Assembly: GCF_000219215.1 (NCBI RefSeq)
Contig: NC_015726.1
Span: 248,001 to 312,000 of the forward strand
Direction: 5' to 3'
Origin: Cupriavidus necator N-1
GTDB taxonomy: Bacteria > Pseudomonadota > Gammaproteobacteria > Burkholderiales > Burkholderiaceae
DNA: 64,000 bases
Of the stretch, positions 26,818 to 36,508 are shown piece by piece. Each line of letters begins with the position of its first letter. Position 1 is the stretch's first letter. Below the pieces are notes generated by a model, which saw nothing but the letters and a program-made list of their open reading frames with translations, did not search any database and was not told where the DNA came from. The position numbers were made by a program, and so were the translations under genes.

Positions 26818-28278
26818 CTAGGCCGCGCGCGGCGCCTGTGCCAGCCGGTCGAAGAATTGCCACAGCTGTGGCGCATCGCCGGTGGCCACGTTGAAGCGGA
26901 TCCACGGCGAATCGGTCTCGTCCGGCTCGAAATACGACCCTGGCGCCAGCCAGATGCCATGCTCCAGCGCCAGCGTGGCCAGCCGGTTGCCGTGCAGCGG
27001 CTCGCCACGGCGGCTGGCCTGCAGCCGCGCCTGTGCCGCCTCGTTCAGGCGCGCCCAGGCGAACATCCCGCCCTCCGGGCGCAGCAGCACCTCCAGCCCG
27101 TGGGTTTCCATCTTTTCCGTGACGCGATCCTGCTGCGCGCGCAGCCGCTCGGCCAGCGCCGCCACGTGGCGGCCGTAGTGGCCGCTGGTCAGCACCGAGT
27201 AGACCAGCCGCTCGGTGACTTCCGATGAGGTCAGGCCGACCGCCATCTTGGTGCGCGCGAAGGCCTTGGCCAGGTCGGGGCTGGCGGCCAGATAGCCGAC
27301 CCGCAGCGACGGCGTGATGGTCTTGGAAAAGCCATTGATATAGACCACCTGCGACAGCCCGTCCATGGCCGCCAGCATCGGCGAGCCGGCCGGCGCCAGC
27401 TCGCGGTAGATATCGTCCTCCACCACCAGCAGCCGGTGCTGCTCGGCCAGCTGCAGCACGCGGAAGGCGTTCATACTGCTCAGGCTGGCGCCGGTCGGGT
27501 TCTGCAGCACGGTATTGATAAAGAGCGCGCGCGGGGCGTGGGCGCGGATGGCATCGTCCAGCGCATCGGTATCGAGCCCCGCCGCCGAGCGCGGCACGCC
27601 CACCACGCGCAGCCCCGCCAGCCGCAGGATCTGCAAGAGGTTGCAGTAGCAGGGCGATTCCACCAGCACCGTATCGCCGGCACGCAGCAGCGTGCGCACC
27701 ACCAGGTCCAGCGCCTGCGTGGCGCCCTGCGTCAGTACCACCTGCTGCGCCTGCAGCGGGATGCCGTACTGGCCCAGGCCTGCGGCGATATGCTCGCGCA
27801 GCGGCGCAAAGCCGTAGGGATGGCCGTAGCCCGACAGCTGCGCCGCCGGCACGCGCGCCGAGGCGCGCATGGCCTGGTGCAGCCCTTCCTCGTTGAGCCA
27901 GTCGCCGGGCAGCCAGCCAGCGCCAGCCTTGATCGGCACCGAGTGGTCGGCGAACACATCCGACAGCAGCCACGCCGCGTTCAGACCCGGCGCCTCCCAG
28001 TGCGGCGCGCGCGCGCGCCCGGCGGGGGCATGGCGGTGCGCCACGGTATAGCCCGAGCCCGGGCGCGCTGCCAGGTAGCCCAGCGCGGTCAGCCGGCCGT
28101 AGGCCTCGGCCACGGTGAAGGTGCTGACGTGGTGGTGCTGCGCAAAGCGGCGCACCGAGGGCAGGGCGGTGCCGGCGCGCAGCGCGCGCTGCTCAACCAG
28201 TGCGGCGATGCCGGCAACGATCTGCTCGGTCAGGGTGTCGCCGTCGCGGCGGCTGCGGGTCAGGTTCAGGGTCAGCAT
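26818..28278 (-). CDS. MocR-type regulator (GntR HTH fused to aminotransferase fold)
   Basis: A 486-residue fusion of an N-terminal GntR winged helix (LPSVRRFAQHHHVSTFTVAEAYGRL, about residues 40-64) and a fold-type I aminotransferase domain. The PLP lysine lies in YINGFSKTITPSLRVGYL. MocR proteins usually activate or repress a neighbouring divergent operon in response to an amino compound. Here the divergent genes are the omega-amino acid aminotransferase and mmsA, so beta-alanine or a related amine is a likely effector. Repeated CTGTACRGTTT-like sites fill the shared region. Confidence 0.92.
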   Translation of the reverse strand: MLTLNLTRSRRDGDTLTEQIVAGIAALVEQRALRAGTALPSVRRFAQHHHVSTFTVAEAYGRLTALGYLAARPGSGYTVAHRHAPAGRARAPHWEAPGLNAAWLLSDVFADHSVPIKAGAGWLPGDWLNEEGLHQAMRASARVPAAQLSGYGHPYGFAPLREHIAAGLGQYGIPLQAQQVVLTQGATQALDLVVRTLLRAGDTVLVESPCYCNLLQILRLAGLRVVGVPRSAAGLDTDALDDAIRAHAPRALFINTVLQNPTGASLSSMNAFRVLQLAEQHRLLVVEDDIYRELAPAGSPMLAAMDGLSQVVYINGFSKTITPSLRVGYLAASPDLAKAFARTKMAVGLTSSEVTERLVYSVLTSGHYGRHVAALAERLRAQQDRVTEKMETHGLEVLLRPEGGMFAWARLNEAAQARLQASRRGEPLHGNRLATLALEHGIWLAPGSYFEPDETDSPWIRFNVATGDAPQLWQFFDRLAQAPRAA

Positions 28279-28300
28279 CAGGCACTCAGGCAGGCGTGAA

Positions 28301-28510
28301 CCTGTACAGTTTAGCGGCTGGAGGCAGGCCAGGCTGCGGTGGCTTTCCGCAAAGCGAAATTTGCCGCAGTGCAGCGTGGGATGTCACCCAGCAGTCCAGG
28401 GCGGGTCGTGGCACGGGGGCGGGCTGGCGGCACCCCGATGGCGCTTGCCTGTACGGTTTGGCATGTTCAAACTGCACGGTAAGGCAGCCTTGTCCGGACT
28501 GTATATTTTG
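28301..28510. promoter_or_regulatory. Four CTGTACRGTTT-like repeats in the mocR/aminotransferase promoter region
   Basis: Direct repeats of one core: CCTGTACAGTTT (28301-28312), CCTGTACGGTTT (28448-28459), AACTGCACGGTAA (28470-28482) and GGACTGTATATTTTG (28496-28510). One copy lies near the mocR start and three lie toward the aminotransferase gene. MocR regulators such as GabR and PdxR bind direct repeats in such regions. Assignment to this MocR is inference, supported by similar ACTGT sites at the second mocR gene in the window. Confidence 0.55.
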
Positions 28511-28607
28511 TCGGCCAGGCGCCGCCGGTAGAGTGGCCCTCATTGCCGACGCGCTGACCGCCAGCGTGCTACCCGCCAATCCGACCCGATTCCCCCTAGG
28601 AGGACGT

Positions 28608-29939
28608 ATGGACGCCGCCAAGACCGTGATTCCCGATCTCGATGCCCTGTGGATGCCCTTCACCGCTAACCGCCAGTACAAGGCGGCGCCGCGCCTGCTG
28701 GCGTCGGCCAGCGGCATGTACTACACCACCCACGACGGCCGCCAGATCATGGACGGTTGTGCCGGCCTGTGGTGCGTGGCCGCCGGCCACTGCCGCAAGG
28801 AAATCTCCGAGGCCGTAGCGCGCCAGGCCGCCACGCTGGACTATGCGCCGCCGTTCCAGATGGGCCATCCGCTGTCGTTCGAGGCCGCCACCAAGGTGGC
28901 CTCGATCATGCCGCAGGGCCTGGATCGCATCTTCTTCACCAACTCGGGCTCGGAGTCGGTCGACACCGCGCTGAAGATCGCGCTGGCCTACCACCGTGCA
29001 CGCGGCGAAGGCCAGCGCACGCGTTTTATCGGCCGCGAGCGCGGCTACCACGGCGTGGGCTTCGGCGGCATGGCGGTGGGCGGCATTGGCCCCAACCGCA
29101 GGGCGTTCTCGGCCAACCTGATGCCGGGCACCGACCACCTGCCGGCCACGCTGAATATCGCCGAGGCAGCCTTCTCCAAGGGCCAGCCGCAATGGGGCGC
29201 GCACCTGGCCGATGAGCTGGAGCGCATCCTGGCGCTGCACGACCCGTCCAACGTTGCCGCCGTGATCGTCGAGCCGCTGGCCGGCTCCGCCGGCGTGCTG
29301 GTGCCGCCGGTCGGCTACCTGGAAAAGCTGCGTGAAATCACCAGCAAGCACGGCATCCTGCTGATCTTCGACGAGGTCATCACCGCCTTCGGCCGCCTGG
29401 GCGCCGCCACCGCGGCGGAGCGCTTCAAGGTCACGCCGGACCTGATCACCATGGCCAAGGCGATCAACAACGCCGCGGTGCCGATGGGCGCCGTCGCCGT
29501 GCGCCGCGAAGTGCATGACACCGTGGTCAATTCGGCCGCGCCGGGCGCGATCGAGCTGCTGCATGGCTACACCTACTCCGGCCACCCGCTGGCCGCGGCT
29601 GCCGCCATCGCCACCCTCGACCTGTACCAGCGCGAAAACCTGTTCGGCCGCGCCGCCGAACTGGCGCCGGTGTTCGAAGCCGCGGTGCACGGCGTACGCA
29701 GCGCGCCGCACGTGAAGGACATCCGCAACTACGGCCTGGTCGCCGGCATCGAGCTGGAGCCGCGTCCCGGCCAGCCCGGCGCGCGCGCGTATGAGGCCTT
29801 CCTGAAGTGCCTGGAGCTCGGCGTGCTGGTGCGCTACACCGGCGACATCCTGGCGTTCTCGCCGCCGCTGATCATCTCTGAAGCCCAGATCGGCGAACTG
29901 TTCGATACGGTGAAGAAGGCACTGCAGGACATCAAGTAA
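28608..29939 (+). CDS. Omega-amino acid--pyruvate (beta-alanine--pyruvate) aminotransferase
   Basis: A 443-residue class III, PLP-dependent aminotransferase. It begins MDAAKTVIPDLDALWMPFTANRQYK, the typical start of beta-alanine:pyruvate transaminases, and follows a strong CTAGGAGGA ribosome site. FDEVITAFGRLG holds the PLP-ring aspartate and TMAKAINNAAVPMG the PLP lysine. The product of beta-alanine transamination is malonate semialdehyde, which the mmsA product 110 bp downstream can oxidise to acetyl-CoA. The pair reads as a beta-alanine/omega-amino acid catabolic operon under the divergent MocR. Confidence 0.93.
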   Translation: MDAAKTVIPDLDALWMPFTANRQYKAAPRLLASASGMYYTTHDGRQIMDGCAGLWCVAAGHCRKEISEAVARQAATLDYAPPFQMGHPLSFEAATKVASIMPQGLDRIFFTNSGSESVDTALKIALAYHRARGEGQRTRFIGRERGYHGVGFGGMAVGGIGPNRRAFSANLMPGTDHLPATLNIAEAAFSKGQPQWGAHLADELERILALHDPSNVAAVIVEPLAGSAGVLVPPVGYLEKLREITSKHGILLIFDEVITAFGRLGAATAAERFKVTPDLITMAKAINNAAVPMGAVAVRREVHDTVVNSAAPGAIELLHGYTYSGHPLAAAAAIATLDLYQRENLFGRAAELAPVFEAAVHGVRSAPHVKDIRNYGLVAGIELEPRPGQPGARAYEAFLKCLELGVLVRYTGDILAFSPPLIISEAQIGELFDTVKKALQDIK

Positions 29940-30048
29940 GCGGCGCGCGCCGCATCGCATTGCCGCCGGACCTGCGGGTCCGGCCTCCCTGACTGCACGC
30001 CGGGGCGCGCGCTGACTTGCGTGCCGCGGCAATCGAAGGAAATCCCAA

Positions 30049-31566
30049 GTGAGCATCGCAGAAAACCGGCAACTTGCCGAGATCCACCATTTCATCGGCG
30101 GCGCCGTGCGCCGCGCCGGCGGCCAGCGCCATGCGGACGTATTCAACCCCGCCACCGGCGAGGTCGCAGCGCGCGTGGCGCTAGGGACCACGCAGGACGT
30201 GGCCGATGCCGTCGCCGCCGCCCAGGCCGCGTTCCCCGCCTGGGCCGACACGCCGCCGCTGCGCCGCGCGCGCATCCTGTTCAAGTTCAAGGAACTGCTC
30301 GACCAGCACCACGATGACCTGGCCGCGCTGATCACGCGCGAGCATGGCAAGGTGTTCTCGGATGCGAAGGGCGAAGTCACGCGCGGCATCGAGGTGGTGG
30401 AATTCGCCTGCGGCATCCCCAACCTGCTCAAGACCGATTTCACCGACAACATCGGCGGCGGCATCGACAACTGGAACCTGCGCCAGCCGCTGGGCGTGGT
30501 GGCCGGCATCACGCCGTTCAACTTCCCGGTGATGGTGCCGATGTGGATGTTCCCGGTGGCAATCGCCTGCGGCAATACCTTCGTGTTGAAGCCGTCGGAG
30601 CGCGATCCGTCGCCGAGCCTGCTGATTGCCGATCTGCTGCGCCAGGCGGGATTGCCCGATGGCGTGTTCAATGTCGTGCAGGGCGACAAGGAAGCCGTGG
30701 ACGCGCTGCTCGCGCATCCAGACGTCCAGGCGCTGTCGTTCGTCGGCTCGACGCCGATCGCCGAGTACATCTATACGGAAGGGACCAAGCACGGCAAGCG
30801 CGTGCAGGCCTTGGGCGGCGCCAAGAACCACCTGGTGGTGATGCCGGATGCCGATCTCGACCAGGCGGTCGATGCGCTGATCGGTGCCGCGTATGGTTCT
30901 GCCGGCGAACGCTGCATGGCGATCTCGGTCGCCGTAGCGGTGGGCGATGTCGCCGACAAGCTGGTGCCGCGCCTCGCGGAACGCGCGCGCACGCTGAAGA
31001 TCCGCAACGGCATGGAGTCCGATGCCGAGATGGGCCCGCTGGTGACCGGTGCGCACAAGGCCAAGGTCGAAGGCTATATTGCCAAGGGTGTGCAAGAGGG
31101 CGCGACGCTGGTCACCGATGGCCGCGGTCACAAGGTCGATGGCCATGAGAACGGCTTCTATGTCGGCGGCACGCTGTTCGACAACGTCAAGCCCGACATG
31201 ACGATCTACAAGGAAGAGATCTTCGGCCCGGTGCTGTCGGTAGTGCGTGTGCATGACTTTGCCGAAGCGGTGTCGCTGATCAATGCGCACGAGTACGGCA
31301 ACGGCGTGTCGTGCTACACCAGCGACGGCGGCATTGCGCGTGCGTTTGCGCGGCAGATCCAGGTGGGCATGGTCGGCATCAATGTGCCGATCCCGGTGCC
31401 GATGGCCTGGCACTCGTTTGGCGGGTGGAAGCGCTCGCTGTTCGGTGACCACCATGCCTATGGCGAAGAGGGCGTGCGCTTCTATACGCGCTACAAGAGC
31501 GTGATGCAGCGTTGGCCGGATTCGATCGCCAAGGGCGCTGAGTTCACCATGCCGGTGGCTAAGTAG
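30049..31566 (+). CDS. mmsA: CoA-acylating methylmalonate/malonate semialdehyde dehydrogenase
   Basis: A 505-residue aldehyde dehydrogenase starting at GTG 30049 (GAAGGAAATCCCAA upstream). The catalytic cysteine is in [12 protein letters not shown], and [14 protein letters not shown] is the MmsA-type glutamate-loop variant with Asn where ordinary ALDHs have the general-base Glu. It oxidatively decarboxylates malonate or methylmalonate semialdehyde to acetyl- or propionyl-CoA with NAD. Downstream of the aminotransferase on the same strand, it completes degradation of beta-alanine or beta-aminoisobutyrate. Confidence 0.94.
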   Translation: MSIAENRQLAEIHHFIGGAVRRAGGQRHADVFNPATGEVAARVALGTTQDVADAVAAAQAAFPAWADTPPLRRARILFKFKELLDQHHDDLAALITREHGKVFSDAKGEVTRGIEVVEFACGIPNLLKTDFTDNIGGGIDNWNLRQPLGVVAGITPFNFPVMVPMWMFPVAIACGNTFVLKPSERDPSPSLLIADLLRQAGLPDGVFNVVQGDKEAVDALLAHPDVQALSFVGSTPIAEYIYTEGTKHGKRVQALGGAKNHLVVMPDADLDQAVDALIGAAYGSAGERCMAISVAVAVGDVADKLVPRLAERARTLKIRNGMESDAEMGPLVTGAHKAKVEGYIAKGVQEGATLVTDGRGHKVDGHENGFYVGGTLFDNVKPDMTIYKEEIFGPVLSVVRVHDFAEAVSLINAHEYGNGVSCYTSDGGIARAFARQIQVGMVGINVPIPVPMAWHSFGGWKRSLFGDHHAYGEEGVRFYTRYKSVMQRWPDSIAKGAEFTMPVAK

Positions 31567-31645
31567 TTTGTTGTGCCTATTGGCGGGGACCGGTTGGCGG
31601 TCCCCGCTCCGTTCAGGGCGGCCCGCTTGTTCAAGGAGGCAGGGG

Positions 31646-31996
31646 ATGAACGTCAGACGTATCGTCGCCAATATCTCGGCCGCGGAGCCTTCGCTTGCGC
31701 GCGCCTTCTACCAGGACGTCCTTGGTCTCGACCTGCTGATGGATCACGGGTGGATCCAGACTTATGGCCGCGACACTGCCATGTCCGTTCAGGTCAGCGT
31801 GGCGTCGGAGGGTGGCAGCGGTACACCCGTGCCGGACCTGTCCATAGAGGTTGACGATGTCAATGAAGCGCATCGCCGCATGGTGGCCGCGGGCTTTGCC
31901 ATCGAATACGGCCCTGCCGACGAGCCGTGGGGCGTGCGCCGTTTCTATGTGCGCGATCCGTTCGGGCGACTGGTGAATATCCTCAGGCACGCCTGA
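31646..31996 (+). CDS. VOC family (glyoxalase-like) protein
   Basis: A 116-residue single VOC module with the beta-alpha-beta-beta-beta pattern: VANISAAEPSLARAFYQDVLGLDLLMDHG, then DLSIEVDDVNEAHRRM and RRFYVRDPFGRLVNIL. Such proteins act as metal-dependent lyases, dioxygenases or resistance proteins; the substrate is not predictable. A strong AAGGAGG site precedes ATG 31646. It is on the same strand as mmsA, 80 bp downstream. Confidence 0.88.
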   Translation: MNVRRIVANISAAEPSLARAFYQDVLGLDLLMDHGWIQTYGRDTAMSVQVSVASEGGSGTPVPDLSIEVDDVNEAHRRMVAAGFAIEYGPADEPWGVRRFYVRDPFGRLVNILRHA

Positions 31997-32174
31997 GCGC
32001 GGCTATTCCGCGCTGCACGTGCTGGCCTGCCGGTAGGCGCTCGGCGTGCCGGCTTCTCCCTTGTTCCAGCAGGCGCGGAAGGCCTGCACGCTGGCGAAGC
32101 CGCTCTTCAACGCGATCGCTTCCACCGGCAGCGTCGATGCGGCCAGCAGCTTGCGCGCGCGTGCCATGCGCAGG

Positions 32175-32300
32175 TTGACATCCTTCCCGTCCTCAGCCTT
32201 CGGCTGCCGCCTTACGGCGGAAAGGACGAGGATTCCTACGGCGCTACGTGATGCTCTACGTAGTCACTTCGGTGGGTTCCTGCTTCGTAGAGCGGCTTGA
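32175..32300 (-). ncRNA. Predicted TnpB guide RNA (omega RNA) region, copy 2
   Basis: Equivalent of the copy 1 region, with the same hairpins and three base differences. The guide would begin CCTGCGCATGGCACGC in the glxA-like gene. Expression is inferred from the family only. Confidence 0.42.
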
Positions 32301-33461
32301 CTACGCCGACTCTCCACAGGCTGCAACGCGGTGCCCCCGCGCCAAAATGTTGATCGCGCCGACCACGTCGGCGTGATTCGCATAGCCGCATGCCACACAG
32401 GCGAAGCTCGCCTGGCTCTGCCGGTTCTCGACAGATACATGCCCGCAGCAAGGGCACGTGCGACTGGTGTGCTGTGGCGGCACAGCTATTAGCCAGCCGC
32501 CATTCCACGCTAGCTTGTATTCCAGTTGACGCCCGAACTCGTACCAACCCTGATCGAGGATGGCCTTGTTCAGGCCGGACTTGGCCCTGACGTTCTTGCC
32601 CGGTTGCCCGCTTGAACCGGCCGCTGACTTGGACATGTTCCGTACCTTCAGGTCCTCGATACACACCATCGCTTGATTTTCGCTGATCGTGGTCGTGGCT
32701 TTGTGCAGGTAGTCGAGGCGGGCGTTACCGATGCGTGCGTGGATACGCTGGATTCGGGCCTTGGACTTCTTCCAGTTGTTGCTGAATTTCGTCTTGCGGC
32801 TCATCGCCCGCTGCGCACGGCGCAGTCTGGCTTCGTGCTTCCTAAAGCTGTTGAGCGGCGCGAGGAAAGTGCCATCGCTCATGGTGGCAAAGCGAGCGAT
32901 GCCCATGTCGATGCCGATGGCGCTGGTGGCTTTCGGCACAGGTCGCTCGACCTTCCGCTCAGTCTGGATCGAAACAAACCACTTGCCGCCCGACAGGCTG
33001 ACGCAGGCATTGCGTACCTCACCGAGTACGTCGCGGCTGTTCCTGTATCGCAGCCAGCCCAGCTTGGGCAAAAAGATACGCGAGTTGGTCTGATCAAGCT
33101 TGATTTGCTTCTGGTCGGGATAGCGGAAACTGTCGCCCAGACCCTTCTTCTTGAAACGCGGGAAGTCGGCCCGTTTTGCGAAGAAATTTGTGTAGGCCCG
33201 CTCCAAGTCCTTGAGCGTCTGTTGAAGAGGATGGACTGGTGCATCGGCCAGCCATGCTGTTTCCGTGCTGTTGCGCCACTCCGTGAGTTGCTTACACAGA
33301 CCGGCATAGCTGAGCTTCTTTTCGCCTTGATCGTAACGCTGTTTCTGCAACGCCAGCGCCTTGTTATAGACGAACCGGCACGATCCGGCATAACGGCGCA
33401 TGTTGCGCTGCTGCTCGCCGTTCGGCATCAATTCGTATTTGAATGCTTGAAGACGCTGCAT
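32301..33461 (-). CDS. tnpB: TnpB, RNA-guided nuclease of IS605-type element (copy 2)
   Basis: 386 residues from ATG 33461, identical to copy 1 apart from V344 for A344, which lies in the zinc ribbon region just after the first cysteine pair. RuvC residues D185, E269 and D364 and all zinc cysteines are intact. Two intact tnpB copies against no intact tnpA suggests the nuclease is being maintained while transposition depends on help from elsewhere. Confidence 0.92.
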   Translation of the reverse strand: MQRLQAFKYELMPNGEQQRNMRRYAGSCRFVYNKALALQKQRYDQGEKKLSYAGLCKQLTEWRNSTETAWLADAPVHPLQQTLKDLERAYTNFFAKRADFPRFKKKGLGDSFRYPDQKQIKLDQTNSRIFLPKLGWLRYRNSRDVLGEVRNACVSLSGGKWFVSIQTERKVERPVPKATSAIGIDMGIARFATMSDGTFLAPLNSFRKHEARLRRAQRAMSRKTKFSNNWKKSKARIQRIHARIGNARLDYLHKATTTISENQAMVCIEDLKVRNMSKSAAGSSGQPGKNVRAKSGLNKAILDQGWYEFGRQLEYKLAWNGGWLIAVPPQHTSRTCPCCGHVSVENRQSQASFACVACGYANHADVVGAINILARGHRVAACGESA

Positions 33462-33500
33462 GGCCCAATCATACTCTTGGCCTACGAGCGACGACAATGA

Positions 33501-33815
33501 CATTCGGCAGAGGACCTGCGCGACATATTTACCGGCGTTTGCGCAGATTTCGAAGCTGAACTGGTGGAGTTCGATGGGGAGGACGATCACGTTCACCTTC
33601 TTGTGAACTACCCGCCAAAGGTCGCGGTGTCCGCACTGGTAAACAGCTTGAAAGGGGTATCCAGCCGTATGATCCGAAAGAAGAACTACCCGAGCATCAG
33701 CAAGAAGCTATGGGGCGGTGCACTGTGGTCGCCGTCTTACTTCGCAGGGAGCTGCGGCGGTGCGCCCATCGAGATCATCCGCCAATACATTGAGCAACAA
33801 CAGACGCCGCATTAG
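33501..33815 (+). pseudogene. tnpA: TnpA (IS200-like Y1 transposase), N-terminally truncated, copy 2
   Basis: Identical to the truncated tnpA of copy 1. The HUH motif and catalytic tyrosine are present, but the upstream frame is closed by TGA at 33498-33500 and the normal first 40 or so residues cannot be recognised. The largest frame with a start codon runs from GTG 33564. The shared defect links both copies to one defective parent. Confidence 0.75.
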
Positions 33816-34857
33816 CCGCCGAAAGGACGCCGACGGCGTCCGCGCTATCCTTCCCCGGCCTAAAGGCCGAGGCTTGCCGCGCACCTGGTCAGCTGGTATT
33901 GCTTCGGCGTGAGGCCGGTTTCCTCATGGAACAGGCGCGACAGGTGCCTGACGCTGACCGCGAAACGCTGCGCAAAGCGCGGGTCAGCGACGTTGGCTTC
34001 CAGGTCGCGCGCGATCGCATCCTGCACTGCATGCACCAGCGGATTGCCGTGCGAGCGTGCGCTGAACTGCGGTTCAAGCTGCGGATCGGCGCCGAAGCGC
34101 CGGAACGGCACGACGTTGTCGCGCGCCACCGCAATCGCGGCCTCGTCGCCGCAGGCGTTGGCCACCAGCCGCAGCGCCAGGTCGATGCCGGAGGCCACGC
34201 CGGCCGAGGTCCAGACATTGCCGTCGCGGACGAACACTCGGTTGTCGATCACCGAGGCATCCGGATGGCGCGCGCGCAGGCGCTTGATATGTGCATGGTG
34301 TGTCGTGCACAGGCGCCCGTCGAGCAGGCCCGCTGCGCCGAGCAGAAAGGCGCCGGTGCAGACTGCGGCCACCTGCACGCCGCCATTCCTGCCCTCACCA
34401 AAGCTATCCCTCAACCATGCCGCGCTATCGTGCCACGCAGGCGATGTCGTCAGTGTGTCCAGAAGTTTGCTGCCAACGGCAATGACCACGTCGCCGGCTT
34501 CGAGCCGGGCGGGCAGGCGTTCAACCCGGCCAAGCGCCGGACCCTGGAAGGACGTGACGCTGGAATGCGGGCCGACGCAGCGCACAGTGAGTGGCGCAAG
34601 GCCAAGTTCTGCCACACTCGACAGGATCTGTAGCGGCCCGCCGAGGTCGAGCATGTGGACATTGGGCAGCACCAGGAAATAGGCGGTAGTCATCACCAGT
34701 GTGGAGATCGCGAGGCCGATGCCGGCATTCTTGCGCGAATTGCAGGCTTTGTATCGGCGATGGCCGAAAATTTGCTTTTCTGGTCCATGGCGTTGTCCCG
34801 GCAGGCGGCCGGCCTTCCTTAGCATGGTCAACGAACCCCTGCCAAAGAGAGATCGCC

Positions 34858-36108
34858 ATGCACCGCACCCGCCTGCCCGCCGTCACCGTGGCCCTGGTCG
34901 CCATCGGCTTTGCCGTGATGTTCGTGTCGACCGCGGTGAGGGGCCTCTACCAGGTGTACTTCGTCGACCTCGCCACGCACTTCGGGCAGGGCCGTGCGCA
35001 GTTTGCCTGGTCCGGTAGTGTCTTTATGCTGGCCACCGGGCTGATGTCGCCGGTGGTCGGCGCGCTCAGCGATCGCGTCGGCCCGCTGCGCACCGCGGCC
35101 GCCGGTGCGCTGGCGGCAGGCATTGCGCTGGGCAGCGCGGCGCTGTGGCCGGGATCGCTGACGTTTTTCGTGCTGATGTTCGGCCTTGCCGGCGCGTTCG
35201 GGCTGGCGGCCATGACCTTTGTGCCGATGGGCATCCTGGTGGACCGGCTGTTCGAGGAACGCAGGAAGGGGCTGGCCTATGCGGTGGTTACCAACGGCAC
35301 CGCGATCGGCTTTGTCGTGCTGTCGCCGCTGTGGATCTGGCTGCAGCCGCAGGCGGGCTGGATCACCGCGTTCGGCGTGGCGGGTGCGGTGTTTGCGTTG
35401 CCGGTGGCCGGCGCCTTGTGGCTGGCTTCGCGCTGGGAGCCGGCGTCCGCACCGGCGCCACGCACGGCCGAGGCCGACGTGCCGGCATGGACGGTGGTGC
35501 GGCGTGACCCGGTGTTCTATGCGCTGGCAGCCGGCTTCTTCGGCTGCGGCGCCACCATGGCCTTTATCGACGTGCACCTGATCGCGTACTGGCAGGGGCA
35601 GGGCGTGCCGCGGCTGGCGATGGGCTATGCGATGAGCACGCTCGGTGGACTGGAGCTGGCCAGCGGCCTGGTCTCCGGCGCGCTGGCACTGAGCTGGGAC
35701 AAGCACCGGCTGCTGGCCACGTTCTACGCGCTGCGCTCGGCGTCGATGCTGTTGCTGCTGGTGCCGGGCCTGGGCGTGCTGCCGTTTGCGGTCGGCTTTG
35801 GCGCCAGCTACCTGGGCACGGTGATCCTGACCTCCATGTTCTGCTTCGAGCGCTATGGCAGCCGGATCAAGGGCAAGGTGTTTGGCCTGCTGTTCCTGGG
35901 GCACCAGCTGGGTGCCTTCCTGACGGTGCAGCTGGGGGCGTGGTCGTTCGATGCCACGCGCAGCTACCAGGACAGCATCACGGCGCTGGTGGCGGTGACG
36001 CTGTGCTCCGCCGCGTGTTCGTGGTTTGGCCTGCGCCGCGCGGGACCGTTGCCGGCACTGGCCAGGGGCCCGGCGCACGCCGCGGTGCCCGAGGCTGCCA
36101 GCCGCTGA
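34858..36108 (+). CDS. MFS transporter
   Basis: A 416-residue, 12-TM major facilitator. It starts at ATG 34858 (AAAGAGAGATCGCC upstream). The A-loop reads GALSDRVGPLRT and the second half has a matching SYLGTVILTSM segment. It resembles the oxalate:formate/monocarboxylate-type MFS group; the substrate is open. It is divergent from the broken GlxA/AraC gene, whose loss may change its expression. Confidence 0.88.
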   Translation: MHRTRLPAVTVALVAIGFAVMFVSTAVRGLYQVYFVDLATHFGQGRAQFAWSGSVFMLATGLMSPVVGALSDRVGPLRTAAAGALAAGIALGSAALWPGSLTFFVLMFGLAGAFGLAAMTFVPMGILVDRLFEERRKGLAYAVVTNGTAIGFVVLSPLWIWLQPQAGWITAFGVAGAVFALPVAGALWLASRWEPASAPAPRTAEADVPAWTVVRRDPVFYALAAGFFGCGATMAFIDVHLIAYWQGQGVPRLAMGYAMSTLGGLELASGLVSGALALSWDKHRLLATFYALRSASMLLLLVPGLGVLPFAVGFGASYLGTVILTSMFCFERYGSRIKGKVFGLLFLGHQLGAFLTVQLGAWSFDATRSYQDSITALVAVTLCSAACSWFGLRRAGPLPALARGPAHAAVPEAASR

Positions 36109-36115
36109 AGTACTG

Positions 36116-36319
36116 ATGCTGCCGCGGCTCCTGCTTGCCCGCGCGGCCCTTGCTCCGCTGGGTCTGGGGGCCTGGGCGCTGCCGTGGGCGCCGCGCGCAA
36201 GGATTGCCGCGCTGGCGGCACTGGCCCTTGCCGGCGCCGCACTGCTGGCGCTCGATCCGCTTGCCGCCGCACTGGCGCGCGTGGACGGCATCCTGTCGGC
36301 GCCCGGCTGCGGCGGCTGA
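36116..36319 (+). CDS. Small hydrophobic hypothetical protein
   Basis: A 67-residue Leu/Ala-rich frame with two possible membrane segments, beginning MLPRLLLARAAL and ending APGCGG. It starts 7 bp after the MFS stop on the same strand. There is no known family and the codon bias is simply GC-rich, so it may be real or chance. No strong ribosome site is seen. Confidence 0.3.
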   Translation: MLPRLLLARAALAPLGLGAWALPWAPRARIAALAALALAGAALLALDPLAAALARVDGILSAPGCGG

Positions 36320-36508
36320 CATCCTCCACCTGCAGTTTGTCTGCGGTCAGTGCCGGCCAGCCTGGCCTTTCCTATCATTCGATGACGCGCCTGCCTCGCG
36401 CGGGCGCGCAATGTGACGCCTTCGCGCCGCGGCGGGCGTAAACTACCGCCCTTTTTCCGGGCCGCCGCCTTGCCGCCTCGTGCCCGGCCATAGTTGCAGG
36501 GAGTCTGA

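Larger units (their letters stand above)
32175..33887. mobile_element. IS200/IS605-family element, copy 2 (uninterrupted)
   Basis: A 1713-bp element, near-identical to copy 1. I see only four differing bases: two near the left end (CCTTCCC versus CCCCCCC), one at AAAGGACGAGG versus AAAGGGCGAGG, and one at 32431 changing TnpB residue 344. In the tnpB orientation it follows GCTGAC and ends GATGTCAA, again TGAC target and TCAA end. Excising it restores the host reading frame exactly. The right-end hairpin CGGCCTAAAGGCCG is intact here, which shows the IS4 target in copy 1. Confidence 0.93.
32003..34693 (-). pseudogene. GlxA-family AraC-type regulator interrupted by IS605-type copy 2
   Basis: Without the element, 34693-33888 joined to 32174-32003 gives an intact 325-residue frame: a DJ-1/PfpI-like N-terminal domain (FLVLPNVHMLDLGGPLQI, AAVCTGAFLLGAAGLLDG) plus an AraC helix-turn-helix. 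The element sits between TPKQYQLT and LRMARARKLLA, inside the second HTH-containing part, so the remaining protein lacks its last 57 residues. The ATG at 34693 is preferred; more upstream residues are not family-like. It is divergent from the MFS gene at 34858, its likely former target. Confidence 0.88.
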
